The position numbers were made by a program, and so were the translations under genes. From a virus, in the IMG/VR virus record IMGVR_UViG_3300033143_001356, positions 1 through 52,244 of that record: 52,244 bases of DNA; one strand, written 5' to 3'. Positions 41,065-47,434 of this stretch are shown piece by piece (within the stretch, counting starts at the first letter, position 1; each line of letters opens with the position of its first letter). The notes under the pieces are model-generated. The model saw nothing but the letters and a program-made list of their open reading frames with translations, did not search any database and was not told the DNA's origin.

Positions 41065-41340
41065 CTATACTGAATTAACTGGGTCCATTGTTCCTATTGC
41101 CTCTTCTGGGTAACGGTCACTCGTCCGCATATATTTCTCGATTAAGAGGAGTAGGCAGTTTTGGCATAAGTCACATTCTACATTTGTGCCGTCACCAAAC
41201 CTTGACTCGTAACCACCAGTAAATCTTATATGATGAAACTCCTGCATCTCCATCGGGTTATTGTATTCTTTCTTGCAACGGTCGCATTGCTTGGCAATCG
41301 TTTGCTCATAAGCTTTGTCGTAAGTCATTGTCTTTATCAT
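41065..41340 (-). CDS. Cys/His-rich protein, 91 aa
   Basis: ATG at 41340 with GGAG at a distance. CDRC and CDLCQNC with intervening His residues (EFHHIRFTGGYESRFGDG); a pattern I recall from zinc-binding phage or plasmid proteins. Function unknown. Confidence 0.7.
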   Translation of the reverse strand: MIKTMTYDKAYEQTIAKQCDRCKKEYNNPMEMQEFHHIRFTGGYESRFGDGTNVECDLCQNCLLLLIEKYMRTSDRYPEEAIGTMDPVNSV

Positions 41341-41355
41341 ATCGCAAATACTCCG

Positions 41356-41580
41356 TTAACTTACTTCACCTAAACAATTACATCCGGGTTTCCAATTACC
41401 ACACCGGGTACATCTTGTTGGTTCTGATAAAGCCTGGATTTTGTCCACAAACATCTTGGCCTCTTTGATGTCAGTATTATATAATTTCATAATCAACGCT
41501 ATAGCCTTTATTTTCTCGCCACACGGCAACAGAGTATTTGTAATCTCTATAGCAAATATCGCTTTGTCTATCTCGCTCAT
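41356..41580 (-). CDS. Small protein with C-terminal Cys motif, 74 aa
   Basis: ATG at 41580 with GGAG. Two helices (IDKAIFAIEITNTLL, KAIALIMKLYNTDIKEA) and a C-terminal CTRC and CNC. The helical part resembles ribosomal-L7/L12-like or small regulatory folds only loosely. Function unknown. Confidence 0.65.
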   Translation of the reverse strand: MSEIDKAIFAIEITNTLLPCGEKIKAIALIMKLYNTDIKEAKMFVDKIQALSEPTRCTRCGNWKPGCNCLGEVS

Positions 41581-41610
41581 ACTGCCATTACTCCGTTAAC
41601 TTCTTTAAAA

Positions 41611-41676
41611 CTACGCCGGGGCCGGGATTCGACCAACGACCCTGACGTAAGACCCACGATACTATCATGGGCGTAG
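41611..41676 (-). ncRNA. tRNA-like remnant
   Basis: Minus-strand 66 bases open with CTACGCC and close with GGCGTAG, a perfect 7-bp acceptor-type stem. Between them lie GGTCTTACGTCAGGGTCG and a T-arm-like TTGGTCGAATCCC. The T-loop lacks one T compared with GGTTCGAATCC and the D-arm lacks the GG, so a full cloverleaf does not form. Probably a degenerate or atypical tRNA. No amino-acid identity can be assigned. Confidence 0.35.
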
Positions 41677-41728
41677 CTAAACTGGAAACAACTGTCTTGC
41701 CGAAACTCCTGATTGATACCCTTATTTC

Positions 41729-42001
41729 TCATCCCATCTCCAATCGCCAATTAGGAACATCAGCATATTTAGCCTTGCACTCTTCCAGGGTAAGACTGGC
41801 CATGTCTTCACGGATAAGTCGGTTGCGTTCACCGGCATCCATCGGAACCTCAATCACCGGCGAAGTCTTACTGAACACCGGAACCATCTGGGTCTTAACA
41901 CAGGTCTTAACAGAATCATGGGTCTTAACAGCACGACGCTCACGCATATATTCTTTCATGTACGTCTTCTGGTAATCCTTCTTAGCTTGGCCGGTTAGCA
42001 T
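41729..42001 (-). CDS. Basic small protein, 90 aa
   Basis: ATG at 42001 with GGAG. The Lys/Arg/Tyr-rich N-terminus (KKDYQKTYMKEYMRERR) is a common feature of small phage DNA-binding proteins. The C-terminal MASLTLEECKAKYADVPNWR could be a helix-turn-helix-like part. Unknown function. Confidence 0.65.
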   Translation of the reverse strand: MLTGQAKKDYQKTYMKEYMRERRAVKTHDSVKTCVKTQMVPVFSKTSPVIEVPMDAGERNRLIREDMASLTLEECKAKYADVPNWRLEMG

Positions 42002-42081
42002 TTAGGCTCCAAACATAAAAAAATCAGGTTAACAACACAACCAATCGCTATGCCTATCATAATCTGCATTTTCAGGTCCAT
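41995..42081 (-). CDS. Possible 28-aa membrane peptide
   Basis: ATG at 42081 opens 28 residues, mostly one hydrophobic helix (IMIGIAIGCVVNLIFLCLE). The stop overlaps the next start region. It overlaps in another frame with a second small ORF (42029-42112); only one may be real. Confidence 0.35.
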   Translation of the reverse strand: MDLKMQIMIGIAIGCVVNLIFLCLEPKC

Positions 42082-42112
42082 ATAAATAGGGGTCCCATCC
42101 TAAGGGGTCCAT
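42029..42112 (-). CDS. Possible 27-aa acidic peptide
   Basis: ATG at 42112 with GGAG nine bases upstream; product begins MDPLGWDPYLYGPENADYD. Overlaps the membrane peptide ORF in a different frame. Alternative reading of the same stretch; low certainty. Confidence 0.3.
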   Translation of the reverse strand: MDPLGWDPYLYGPENADYDRHSDWLCC

Positions 42113-42127
42113 AAAAGGGACTCCGGT

Positions 42128-42280
42128 TTATTTGACTCGTAACAACGAAACATCGTCCTTATCATGCTCTATGGGACGCCTACGCCGTTTAGGAGGCTGT
42201 AACTGGCCCTTAACTATGCGGATGATGCTGCCGGGACCGCAAACCCTGCCTAATGCGTCTCTTGGTACTAAATAAGCCAT
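42128..42280 (-). CDS. Small basic protein, 50 aa
   Basis: ATG at 42280 with GGAAAGG upstream. An N-terminal MAYLVPRDALGRVCGPGS part and a strongly basic PKRRRRP segment suggest nucleic-acid binding. Belongs to the TerS-led leftward block. Confidence 0.55.
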   Translation of the reverse strand: MAYLVPRDALGRVCGPGSIIRIVKGQLQPPKRRRRPIEHDKDDVSLLRVK

Positions 42281-42316
42281 AATACTAACCTTTCCAATGT
42301 AAAGGGCCTTGAATAT

Positions 42317-42508
42317 TTACACACTATACTTCACCCCCCTATGTTTCGGGGTAGGGCCTTCCCTGTGCCGTCCTGGTTGCTTAGGGGTACTTATGCCCCC
42401 TTGGTCACGTTCGGGCAGTGGCGCGGCTGCTGTGGCCTGTGAGAGCATAGTATAGAGCGCAGGTGTATCCATTAGGTGAGCGAATTGCATGTTCCACTGC
42501 TTACTCAT
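42317..42508 (-). CDS. Small protein, 63 aa
   Basis: ATG at 42508 overlaps the TerS stop, with GAGAGGAAC upstream. N-terminal helix then a Pro/Gly/Arg-rich tail (GGISTPKQPGRHREGP). Co-translated with TerS; possibly a packaging accessory. Unknown. Confidence 0.6.
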   Translation of the reverse strand: MSKQWNMQFAHLMDTPALYTMLSQATAAAPLPERDQGGISTPKQPGRHREGPTPKHRGVKYSV

Positions 42509-42999
42509 CAGTTCCTCTCTATACCGCTGGGCTGGGCGTGCATACGATCTATAAGGTCTAACCGCTTGCGCAGCCGCTGTTCTTCTGTTAGAGCTGTACT
42601 ATGATCTATATTCACCTGTATAGGCGTATCCTTGGTGTCCTCCAAGCCGCAAACGTTGTCTAGTTGTTTGAGTACAGTGTGCATTATCCGTATAGCCTCT
42701 TTATCAGGAGCAGCACAGACAGTACCGTCTTTATTATAGACTAATGACGCGCAAACAGCAAGTAAAGCCTCTTTGCGCTTCTTACTTTCGTGTAAATTGT
42801 AGTCGAAATCCGCTTTGGTTGCATCGTCTATACGCTTTATTGCTTGGACTACGTGAACATTAGTAAACAATCTTAATCCTAACCTTTTGCTGTACAGTTC
42901 ACTGTATCCCCCTGCTTGTAATGCTCTTGACTTACACCTATGCTTGCAAAAGTCCCTTGCTATTGCATCTACCGTGCTTTTGTCTTTTATGCTTGGCAT
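42508..42999 (-). CDS. terS: Terminase small subunit
   Basis: 163 residues with the DNA-recognition N-terminus of the Terminase_2 group: AIARDFCKHRCKSRALQAGG followed by YSELYSKRLGLRLFTNVHVV and a coiled-coil oligomerisation region. It recognises the pac site and activates TerL. It is the first gene after a strong leftward promoter and lies 27 kb away from terL on the same strand. No clear ribosome site except GAGGTGAAC; start ATG at 42999. Confidence 0.78.
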   Translation of the reverse strand: MPSIKDKSTVDAIARDFCKHRCKSRALQAGGYSELYSKRLGLRLFTNVHVVQAIKRIDDATKADFDYNLHESKKRKEALLAVCASLVYNKDGTVCAAPDKEAIRIMHTVLKQLDNVCGLEDTKDTPIQVNIDHSTALTEEQRLRKRLDLIDRMHAQPSGIERN

Positions 43000-43024
43000 A
43001 GTTCACCTCTTAACTGTCATAAAT

Positions 43025-43053
43025 AGTATACACCAAAACTATACACTTGTCAA
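43025..43053 (-). promoter_or_regulatory. Leftward sigma-70-type promoter for the TerS block
   Basis: Minus-strand TTGACA (43053-43048), 17-base spacer, TATACT (43030-43025) preceded by TG. GTATA/TATAC arms (43026-43030, 43040-43044) form a short inverted repeat across the spacer. Start point predicted near 43018, about 20 bases before the TerS ATG. Confidence 0.75.
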
Positions 43054-43187
43054 ATGATTATATGTTTTATTTGCATTATTTTTTTATTTATACGCTGTAA
43101 AGATAAAAATATATTTATTTAAAGATTTTATGTCCTTACCCTATAAGCACTTACATCACCATTTTATACTTTCTTGTATTTTCTTGC

Positions 43188-43215
43188 TTGACATTGTATA
43201 TTCTTGTGTTATACT
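43188..43215 (+). promoter_or_regulatory. Rightward sigma-70-type promoter
   Basis: TTGACA (43188-43193), 16-base spacer, TATACT (43210-43215). It drives the plus-strand block from 43260. Upstream 43054-43187 is strongly AT-rich with T/A tracts that can serve as UP elements. Back-to-back with the leftward promoter at 43025-43053, so 43000-43259 is a divergent control region with no gene in it. Confidence 0.75.
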
Positions 43216-43259
43216 CTATATGTAAGGATAACAAGTTTATTACTTTTAAGGAGTTAGTT

Positions 43260-43601
43260 ATGAATACCGCACAAGCAAGAGCAAACGCAGTATCCCGCAA
43301 ACGCTCTTTACTTATGACTATTCGCATGAATAAGGGTTATAAGGGTTATTCCAGCTTTGCAGGAGGACATTCAGCATCGGATAGACTTCGTATAATAGCA
43401 GAATGTGAAGTTGAACTCAAATCCCTCGTTATACCTGAAATCAAAACAGAGATTACTGGCTATGCGTTCGAAGAGCCAAATGGTGATTATATCGGAGCTA
43501 TCTATAATCCTGATCTTGCAGAAGCTATCGAAAATGTGATGGAATACGCCGAATGTACTGAGTCTGAGCTTAAATATGAAACGATAACTAAAACATTCTA
43601 A
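43260..43601 (+). CDS. First gene of the rightward block, 113 aa
   Basis: ATG at 43260 with AAGGAG six bases upstream; an upstream TTG reading would start inside the promoter and is rejected. Basic N-terminus (ARANAVSRKRSLLMTIRMNK), acidic C-terminus. No family recognised. As the first gene of an early-type operon it may act on the host. Confidence 0.7.
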   Translation: MNTAQARANAVSRKRSLLMTIRMNKGYKGYSSFAGGHSASDRLRIIAECEVELKSLVIPEIKTEITGYAFEEPNGDYIGAIYNPDLAEAIENVMEYAECTESELKYETITKTF

Positions 43602-43644
43602 CCACTAACCGCCTTAACGGGCACTAAATCAAAGGAGTATTGAA

Positions 43645-43782
43645 ATGGCAAAGAAAATAGAATTTCCAGAAAACCATGAAGTTTGCGAAAAGATGTCGTG
43701 TATTGACAAAGAAAACGAAGGGAAAATCATTTTGTCTTGCGAAAAATGCCAAGACCGCGAAATTTGCATGATGACCGACTAA
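43645..43782 (+). CDS. Small Cys-containing protein, 45 aa
   Basis: ATG at 43645 with AAAGGAG. Contains CEKMSC and CEKC with a further Cys, a likely tiny zinc-binding protein. Too short for long-ORF prediction but with a clean start. Function unknown. Confidence 0.6.
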   Translation: MAKKIEFPENHEVCEKMSCIDKENEGKIILSCEKCQDREICMMTD

Positions 43783-43869
43783 ACCCTCTCACCCGCACCC
43801 CGATCACGGCTCTTTTCGATGCAGGGCAGCGGGCTTAACTATAATGTGTTTTTGTAAGGAGTAAGAATT

Positions 43870-44481
43870 ATGACAAGATTAAACACAAAGAAACAAAGAG
43901 AGGCTTACCAAGATTCTCAAGTTGAGGTTCTGATGGATAAGCCAAATGCAGAAAAGCGTATTATCTATGATTTGATTATCGTCGCTTACGATTCATCTTT
44001 TAGCGGCACGATTCGCCCTTGTTTGAAGATATTCAGGGGTACTGCGTCAAGACCTATCGCCAATTTCTATTATCACACAAAAGAACAGCGGGAAACAGCC
44101 ATAGATTCTTATGTAAACTCTGCCGAAAGCCGTATAGCACGAAAAGCCGAGAAACAAAGAGAAAAAAAATCATTCACACCTACCTTAAAGATCGACGATA
44201 TTTTATATACTTCGTGGGGTTACGATCAAACGAACGTTGATTTTTTCCAAATAGTCGGAACAAAAGGGTGTTTTGTTAAAGTACGGCAGATAATGAGCCA
44301 ACAAGTTGAGGGAACCGGCGGGTTCATGTGCTGTAATGTAATGCCCCAAAAAGGGTGTTTCTTTATGGGCAAGCCCGCTTTAAGACGTAAGGTCTGCCAA
44401 GGTAATACACTGCGGATTAGTGAATGTGAAACCGCCTGGCTCTGGGATGGCTCGGCAAAGTATTGTTCTTGGTATGCTTAA
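43870..44481 (+). CDS. Conserved hypothetical protein, 203 aa
   Basis: ATG at 43870 with AAGGAG. Second half has the phrase DDILYTSWGYDQTNVDFFQI followed by FVKVRQI, which I recall from phage and mobile-element proteins of unknown role, then a Cys-containing C-terminus. N-terminal half is beta-rich and basic. The largest unknown of the rightward block. Confidence 0.7.
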   Translation: MTRLNTKKQREAYQDSQVEVLMDKPNAEKRIIYDLIIVAYDSSFSGTIRPCLKIFRGTASRPIANFYYHTKEQRETAIDSYVNSAESRIARKAEKQREKKSFTPTLKIDDILYTSWGYDQTNVDFFQIVGTKGCFVKVRQIMSQQVEGTGGFMCCNVMPQKGCFFMGKPALRRKVCQGNTLRISECETAWLWDGSAKYCSWYA

Positions 44482-44527
44482 ACTTACTCCGCCCGTCATT
44501 CCTGGGCTGCGTTGGTCTGGGAGTGAT

Positions 44528-44546
44528 GGGCTTAACTTAGGAGAAT
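44528..44546 (+). repeat. 19-bp leader repeat (copy A)
   Basis: GGGCTTAACTTAGGAGAAT, containing the ribosome site, occurs here and at 45349-45367. A shorter GGGCTTAACT also occurs near 43832. Each lies just before a small gene, again suggesting a repeated leader cassette. Confidence 0.75.
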
Positions 44547-44550
44547 TATT

Positions 44551-44796
44551 ATGGAACAAGAAATACCAAAGAGTAGCACTTTTGTATATTGCCGGTATTG
44601 TGCCGGTCGGGTCTGGAATAATACAAAGTGTGACCGATGCGGAAAAAAAGATGCCCAGCCTGACTTGCTGGCAGCGTGTGAGAAGATACAAAAGCTGGCT
44701 GTCCATGCGTCTAATGACGATAAAATCGTGTTATCTGGACAGCTTTCAGGTATATGGGCTATGGCCGACGATGCCATTCGTGAAGCCACAAAATAA
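44551..44796 (+). CDS. Zinc-ribbon protein, 81 aa
   Basis: ATG at 44551 with TAGGAG. CRYC and CDRC pairs near the N-terminus followed by a helical C-terminal half (DLLAACEKIQKLAVHA). Function unknown. Confidence 0.7.
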   Translation: MEQEIPKSSTFVYCRYCAGRVWNNTKCDRCGKKDAQPDLLAACEKIQKLAVHASNDDKIVLSGQLSGIWAMADDAIREATK

Positions 44797-44810
44797 ATTT
44801 TATTTTTATC

Positions 44811-44839
44811 TTGACTTGTTGGCTCTGTTGCTGTATATT
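44811..44839 (+). promoter_or_regulatory. Internal sigma-70-type promoter
   Basis: TTGACT (44811-44816), 17-base spacer, TATATT (44834-44839). Transcription would start near 44846 and read the HNH gene at 44882 and the genes after it. Gives the downstream half of the rightward block independent expression. Confidence 0.7.
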
Positions 44840-44881
44840 AGTACACAGCAACTAATTATCCTATAAATAGAAAGGCGAGCC

Positions 44882-45337
44882 ATGGAAACCAAACCTTGCA
44901 GTAAATGCAAGAAAACAAAGGCTATCAGCGAGTTTTATGTATCGACTTGCGGTGTAGACAGCCAATGTAAAGAATGCAGGCGAGAGAAAGGGAGAATCTA
45001 CAATCGGACTCCTAAAAGAATAAAATACAACAATATGCACCGTGAACGACTTAGAGCCGCAGGCCATTACAAAGAATATTACCAGCGGCCAGAAGTTAAG
45101 AAAAGGAAAGCAGAACAAATGCAAAAATATAGCAATGACCCTGCTTTGGCGATTAAACACATGGCGAGAAGAATAGTTCGGAACAATAAGCGTAATGGAG
45201 CCATCAATCAACAGCCCTGCGTGATGTGCGGCAAAGAGCAAACAGAAGCCCATCACCTTGACTATGACAGGCCGCTACTGATTGTTTGGATGTGTCCCGA
45301 TTGTCATAGAAAAGAACACGCCGCTGCTACTAACTAA
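44882..45337 (+). CDS. HNH-type zinc protein
   Basis: 151 residues. N-terminal CSKCKKTKAISEFYVS and CKECRRE form the zinc module of phage HNH proteins. The C-terminus has CVMCGKEQTEAHHLDYDRP and MCPDCHRKEH, the HNH-like part with His pairs. Ribosome site GAAAGGCGAG. Probably a free-standing nuclease or a packaging-associated HNH protein. Confidence 0.75.
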   Translation: METKPCSKCKKTKAISEFYVSTCGVDSQCKECRREKGRIYNRTPKRIKYNNMHRERLRAAGHYKEYYQRPEVKKRKAEQMQKYSNDPALAIKHMARRIVRNNKRNGAINQQPCVMCGKEQTEAHHLDYDRPLLIVWMCPDCHRKEHAAATN

Positions 45338-45340
45338 CCG

Positions 45341-45367
45341 CCCCGCTGGGGCTTAACTTAGGAGAAT
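45341..45367 (+). repeat. CCCC/GGGG mini-hairpin plus 19-bp leader repeat (copy B)
   Basis: CCCC-GCT-GGGG (45341-45351) runs into GGGCTTAACTTAGGAGAAT (45349-45367), the second copy of the leader at 44528. The hairpin directly precedes the ribosome site, as in the leaders at 7196 and 7534 on the other strand. Confidence 0.7.
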
Positions 45368-45374
45368 ATGTATT

Positions 45375-45551
45375 ATGGACTTGGACAAAGAAATAAAAGA
45401 AAAGGTTTACAAGTATCTGGATGATTTGCGTGAATCTGGCATAACTAATATGTTCGGTTCAAGGCCCTATTTGATAGAAGAATTTGGCTTTGAAGACAAA
45501 GAAGCCGCTGACTGGCTCACGAACTGGATGAAGGATTTCGGTAAGGCTTAA
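45375..45551 (+). CDS. Small acidic helical protein, 58 aa
   Basis: ATG at 45375 with TAGGAG. Mostly helical and acidic (IKEKVYKYLDDLRESG, EAADWLTNWMKDFG). A CCCG/CGGG hairpin follows the stop. Possible DNA-mimic-like charge but no recognised family. Confidence 0.6.
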   Translation: MDLDKEIKEKVYKYLDDLRESGITNMFGSRPYLIEEFGFEDKEAADWLTNWMKDFGKA

Positions 45552-45581
45552 CCCCGTCTATCGGGTAGAAAGGAATGTATT

Positions 45582-45761
45582 ATGAGATGTAACGATTGCA
45601 AGAGCAAGAGGCCCTGTTTCCACTATGCGGGTGAATTTGGTGTTGGGTTTGGTATAGACTATGGATTTAATTCCAATTTATGCCCTAACTTCAAACCCCG
45701 CTTCTCCCTCATCCGTCTGTTAAAATCTGCGTGGGCTGGTATATGGGCTACTTTTAAGTGA
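45582..45761 (+). CDS. Small Cys-containing protein, 59 aa
   Basis: ATG at 45582 with AAAGGAATG. N-terminal CNDCKSKRPC, a later Cys, and a hydrophobic/basic C-terminus that might be membrane-associated. Function unknown. Confidence 0.55.
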   Translation: MRCNDCKSKRPCFHYAGEFGVGFGIDYGFNSNLCPNFKPRFSLIRLLKSAWAGIWATFK

Positions 45762-45774
45762 AAGGAGAATGAAT

Positions 45775-45984
45775 ATGGATAGAACAGCAAACTTAATCGA
45801 CCACAAAACCGAGCGTAACGGCTCGTGTGTCGCTTACGCACTTGACCCTACCAAAGACAACGGCGAGGCAATGGTGGCCGCGCAGGACGTACTCAGGGGC
45901 GTTAAACACGAGTGTAGAGTGTTGGCTGACCAATGGGTTATGACAGATAGAATGAAAGAATTATATTTTGATTGGAGTTTGTAA
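45775..45984 (+). CDS. Small protein upstream of the methylase, 69 aa
   Basis: ATG at 45775 has AAGGAG seven bases away; the ATG two codons earlier is too close to it. Mixed composition (ERNGSCVAYALDPTKDNG, EAMVAAQDVLRGVKHEC). Stop overlaps the methylase start (TAATG), so the two are coupled. Confidence 0.6.
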   Translation: MDRTANLIDHKTERNGSCVAYALDPTKDNGEAMVAAQDVLRGVKHECRVLADQWVMTDRMKELYFDWSL

Positions 45985-46730
45985 TGAAATACATGGGCAG
46001 TAAAAGACGACTTGCGAAACATATAGCCCCGATTATCCAAGGGTTTATTGATTCAGCACAAGCCAAAACATATATCGAACCGTTTGTCGGCGGTGCAAAC
46101 ATGATAGAACACATCGAATGCGAACACCGTATTGGTACTGATTCACACCGCTATCTAATCGCATTACTAAAAGCCGTGCAGGGTGGCTACTGCCCGCCTA
46201 AGTTTGTAACGGAAACATTGTACCACCTTATTAAGAATCACCCTGACGGCTATCCTGACGAACTGGTGGGCTTTGTAGGGTTTGGCTGTTCGTATTCCGG
46301 CAAGTGGTGGGGTGGTTATGCCCGTAACGTAAGAAAAGACGCGCCAAACGCAGATGTTTTAAACCGAACAACACGAAACTACTGCGATGACAGCCGACGA
46401 AATATCTTAAAGCAGTTTAATGCGATACAAGGGGTTGACTTTCATTGCCAATCGTATCTCGATACTTTTCGACACAAAAACGCTGTTATCTATTGTGACC
46501 CACCATATCAGGGCGCAACCGCATACAAAGCAAAGTTCAGTCATACCGAATTCTGGAGCTGGTGTCGTTTGCAAGCTGTTGACAATACTGTTCTGGTGTC
46601 TGAATACGTTGCGCCAAGTTTCTGTACTCAGCTATTATGGCAAAAGGAAATAACGTCAAGCCTCACAAAGAATACAGGTGCTAAAAAAGGCATCGAAAAA
46701 CTATTTTTAGTAAAAGGAGACAGATTATGA
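45984..46730 (+). CDS. Dam-like DNA adenine-N6 methyltransferase
   Basis: 248 residues from ATG at 45984 (GGAG upstream; the TTG at 45972 is rejected). Begins KYMGSKRRLAKHIAP, the MGSK motif of Dam-type enzymes; EPFVGGANMIEHI is motif I (SAM binding) and CDPPYQG is the catalytic DPPY. It methylates adenine in a short target, perhaps GATC. Phages use such orphan enzymes to escape restriction. No cognate endonuclease lies beside it. Coupled to the small genes on each side. Confidence 0.88.
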   Translation: MKYMGSKRRLAKHIAPIIQGFIDSAQAKTYIEPFVGGANMIEHIECEHRIGTDSHRYLIALLKAVQGGYCPPKFVTETLYHLIKNHPDGYPDELVGFVGFGCSYSGKWWGGYARNVRKDAPNADVLNRTTRNYCDDSRRNILKQFNAIQGVDFHCQSYLDTFRHKNAVIYCDPPYQGATAYKAKFSHTEFWSWCRLQAVDNTVLVSEYVAPSFCTQLLWQKEITSSLTKNTGAKKGIEKLFLVKGDRL

Positions 46731-46891
46731 GATGGTACACAAAAAAAGAGATCGCCGTCCTTGCTGGCGTATCAGAGAATACAGTAGCATCAATGGTAGA
46801 AAGAGGTGATTTACCGAAGAACTTCGGCCCTTGGACTAACCCTAAACGGTATCCAGCCGATGAAGTTGATGAGTTACTTGGAATTCTATAG
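46727..46891 (+). CDS. Small helix-turn-helix protein, 54 aa
   Basis: ATG at 46727 overlaps the methylase stop (ATGA). YTKKEIAVLAGVSENTVASM and a later PKRYPADEVDELLG form the layout of excisionase/MerR-type winged helix proteins (AlpA-like). Likely a small DNA-binding regulator; excision is unlikely since no integrase is present. Last gene of the rightward block. Confidence 0.7.
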   Translation: MRWYTKKEIAVLAGVSENTVASMVERGDLPKNFGPWTNPKRYPADEVDELLGIL

Positions 46892-46936
46892 GAGAAAAAG
46901 TCTGAAAGGCAAGAAATAATACCCCTCCTCCACTCT

Positions 46937-46965
46937 GGGCGCTGGCTTTCCCACGGTCAGCGCCC
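46937..46965. terminator. Hairpin between convergent transcription units
   Basis: GGGCGCTG (46937-46944) and CAGCGCCC (46958-46965), a perfect 8-bp stem with a 13-base loop, followed on the plus strand by TACTTCTT. It lies between the rightward block ending at 46891 and the leftward gene ending at 47024, so it may stop both. Confidence 0.6.
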
Positions 46966-47023
46966 TACTTCTTGGCCTCTTTCAGCCGTCACATTGTAAA
47001 GAACACCCGTCGCTTGCCCTGCT

Positions 47024-47242
47024 TTATGTATTGCTTTCGCAAGAGTTATGGTTTTCGGGGCTTGTGGGCGGGTCATCCATTTTCATAAGTGCTAATATTC
47101 CATCAACGCAATGTACATTCACTGCCATATTTATCTTTGGGAGTATCTCCATTACCTGCTCGTCAGGGACATCTTGTAAGCCAGCTTCGATGATCTGCTT
47201 GACCTCTTCTATTATTCGGGCTGCTATTAGTGTTGAAGTCAT
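47024..47242 (-). CDS. Small acidic protein, 72 aa
   Basis: ATG at 47242, GGGGGT upstream. Helical and acidic (ARIIEEVKQIIEAGLQDVPD). No motif recognised. Distal gene of the leftward unit that starts at the promoter 48131. Confidence 0.6.
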   Translation of the reverse strand: MTSTLIAARIIEEVKQIIEAGLQDVPDEQVMEILPKINMAVNVHCVDGILALMKMDDPPTSPENHNSCESNT

Positions 47243-47266
47243 TTGTTACCCCCATCTTATAGCCTT

Positions 47267-47434
47267 TTAGTTATTGGTTGTCCAGTCTGTAATTGCCTCT
47301 TGCCGTGTCTTCTTTATGCCGGATATTCGCCTGCATTTCTGACAGCGAACATAAAACTCTTCAGGCGCACGACCGCGAATCATAACTGCCCTGCCCTCGC
47401 AAGTGTCAAATCGACAATCAAGCGTCCTGCTCAT
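47267..47434 (-). CDS. Small zinc-binding protein, 55 aa
   Basis: ATG at 47434 with GAGGAATAAA. Two Cys near the N-terminus (LDCRFDTCEGR) and CQKC later, with a basic C-terminus. Typical tiny phage zinc ribbon. Function unknown. Confidence 0.6.
   Translation of the reverse strand: MSRTLDCRFDTCEGRAVMIRGRAPEEFYVRCQKCRRISGIKKTRQEAITDWTTNN

Noticed and set aside
43188-43259. Upstream extension of the first rightward gene
   Set aside because: The TTG start would lie in the -35 box of the promoter; ATG at 43260 has a perfect ribosome site.
46727-46891. Excisionase and thus a temperate, integrating phage
   Set aside because: The small HTH protein resembles excisionases, but no integrase, recombinase or clear attachment site was found.
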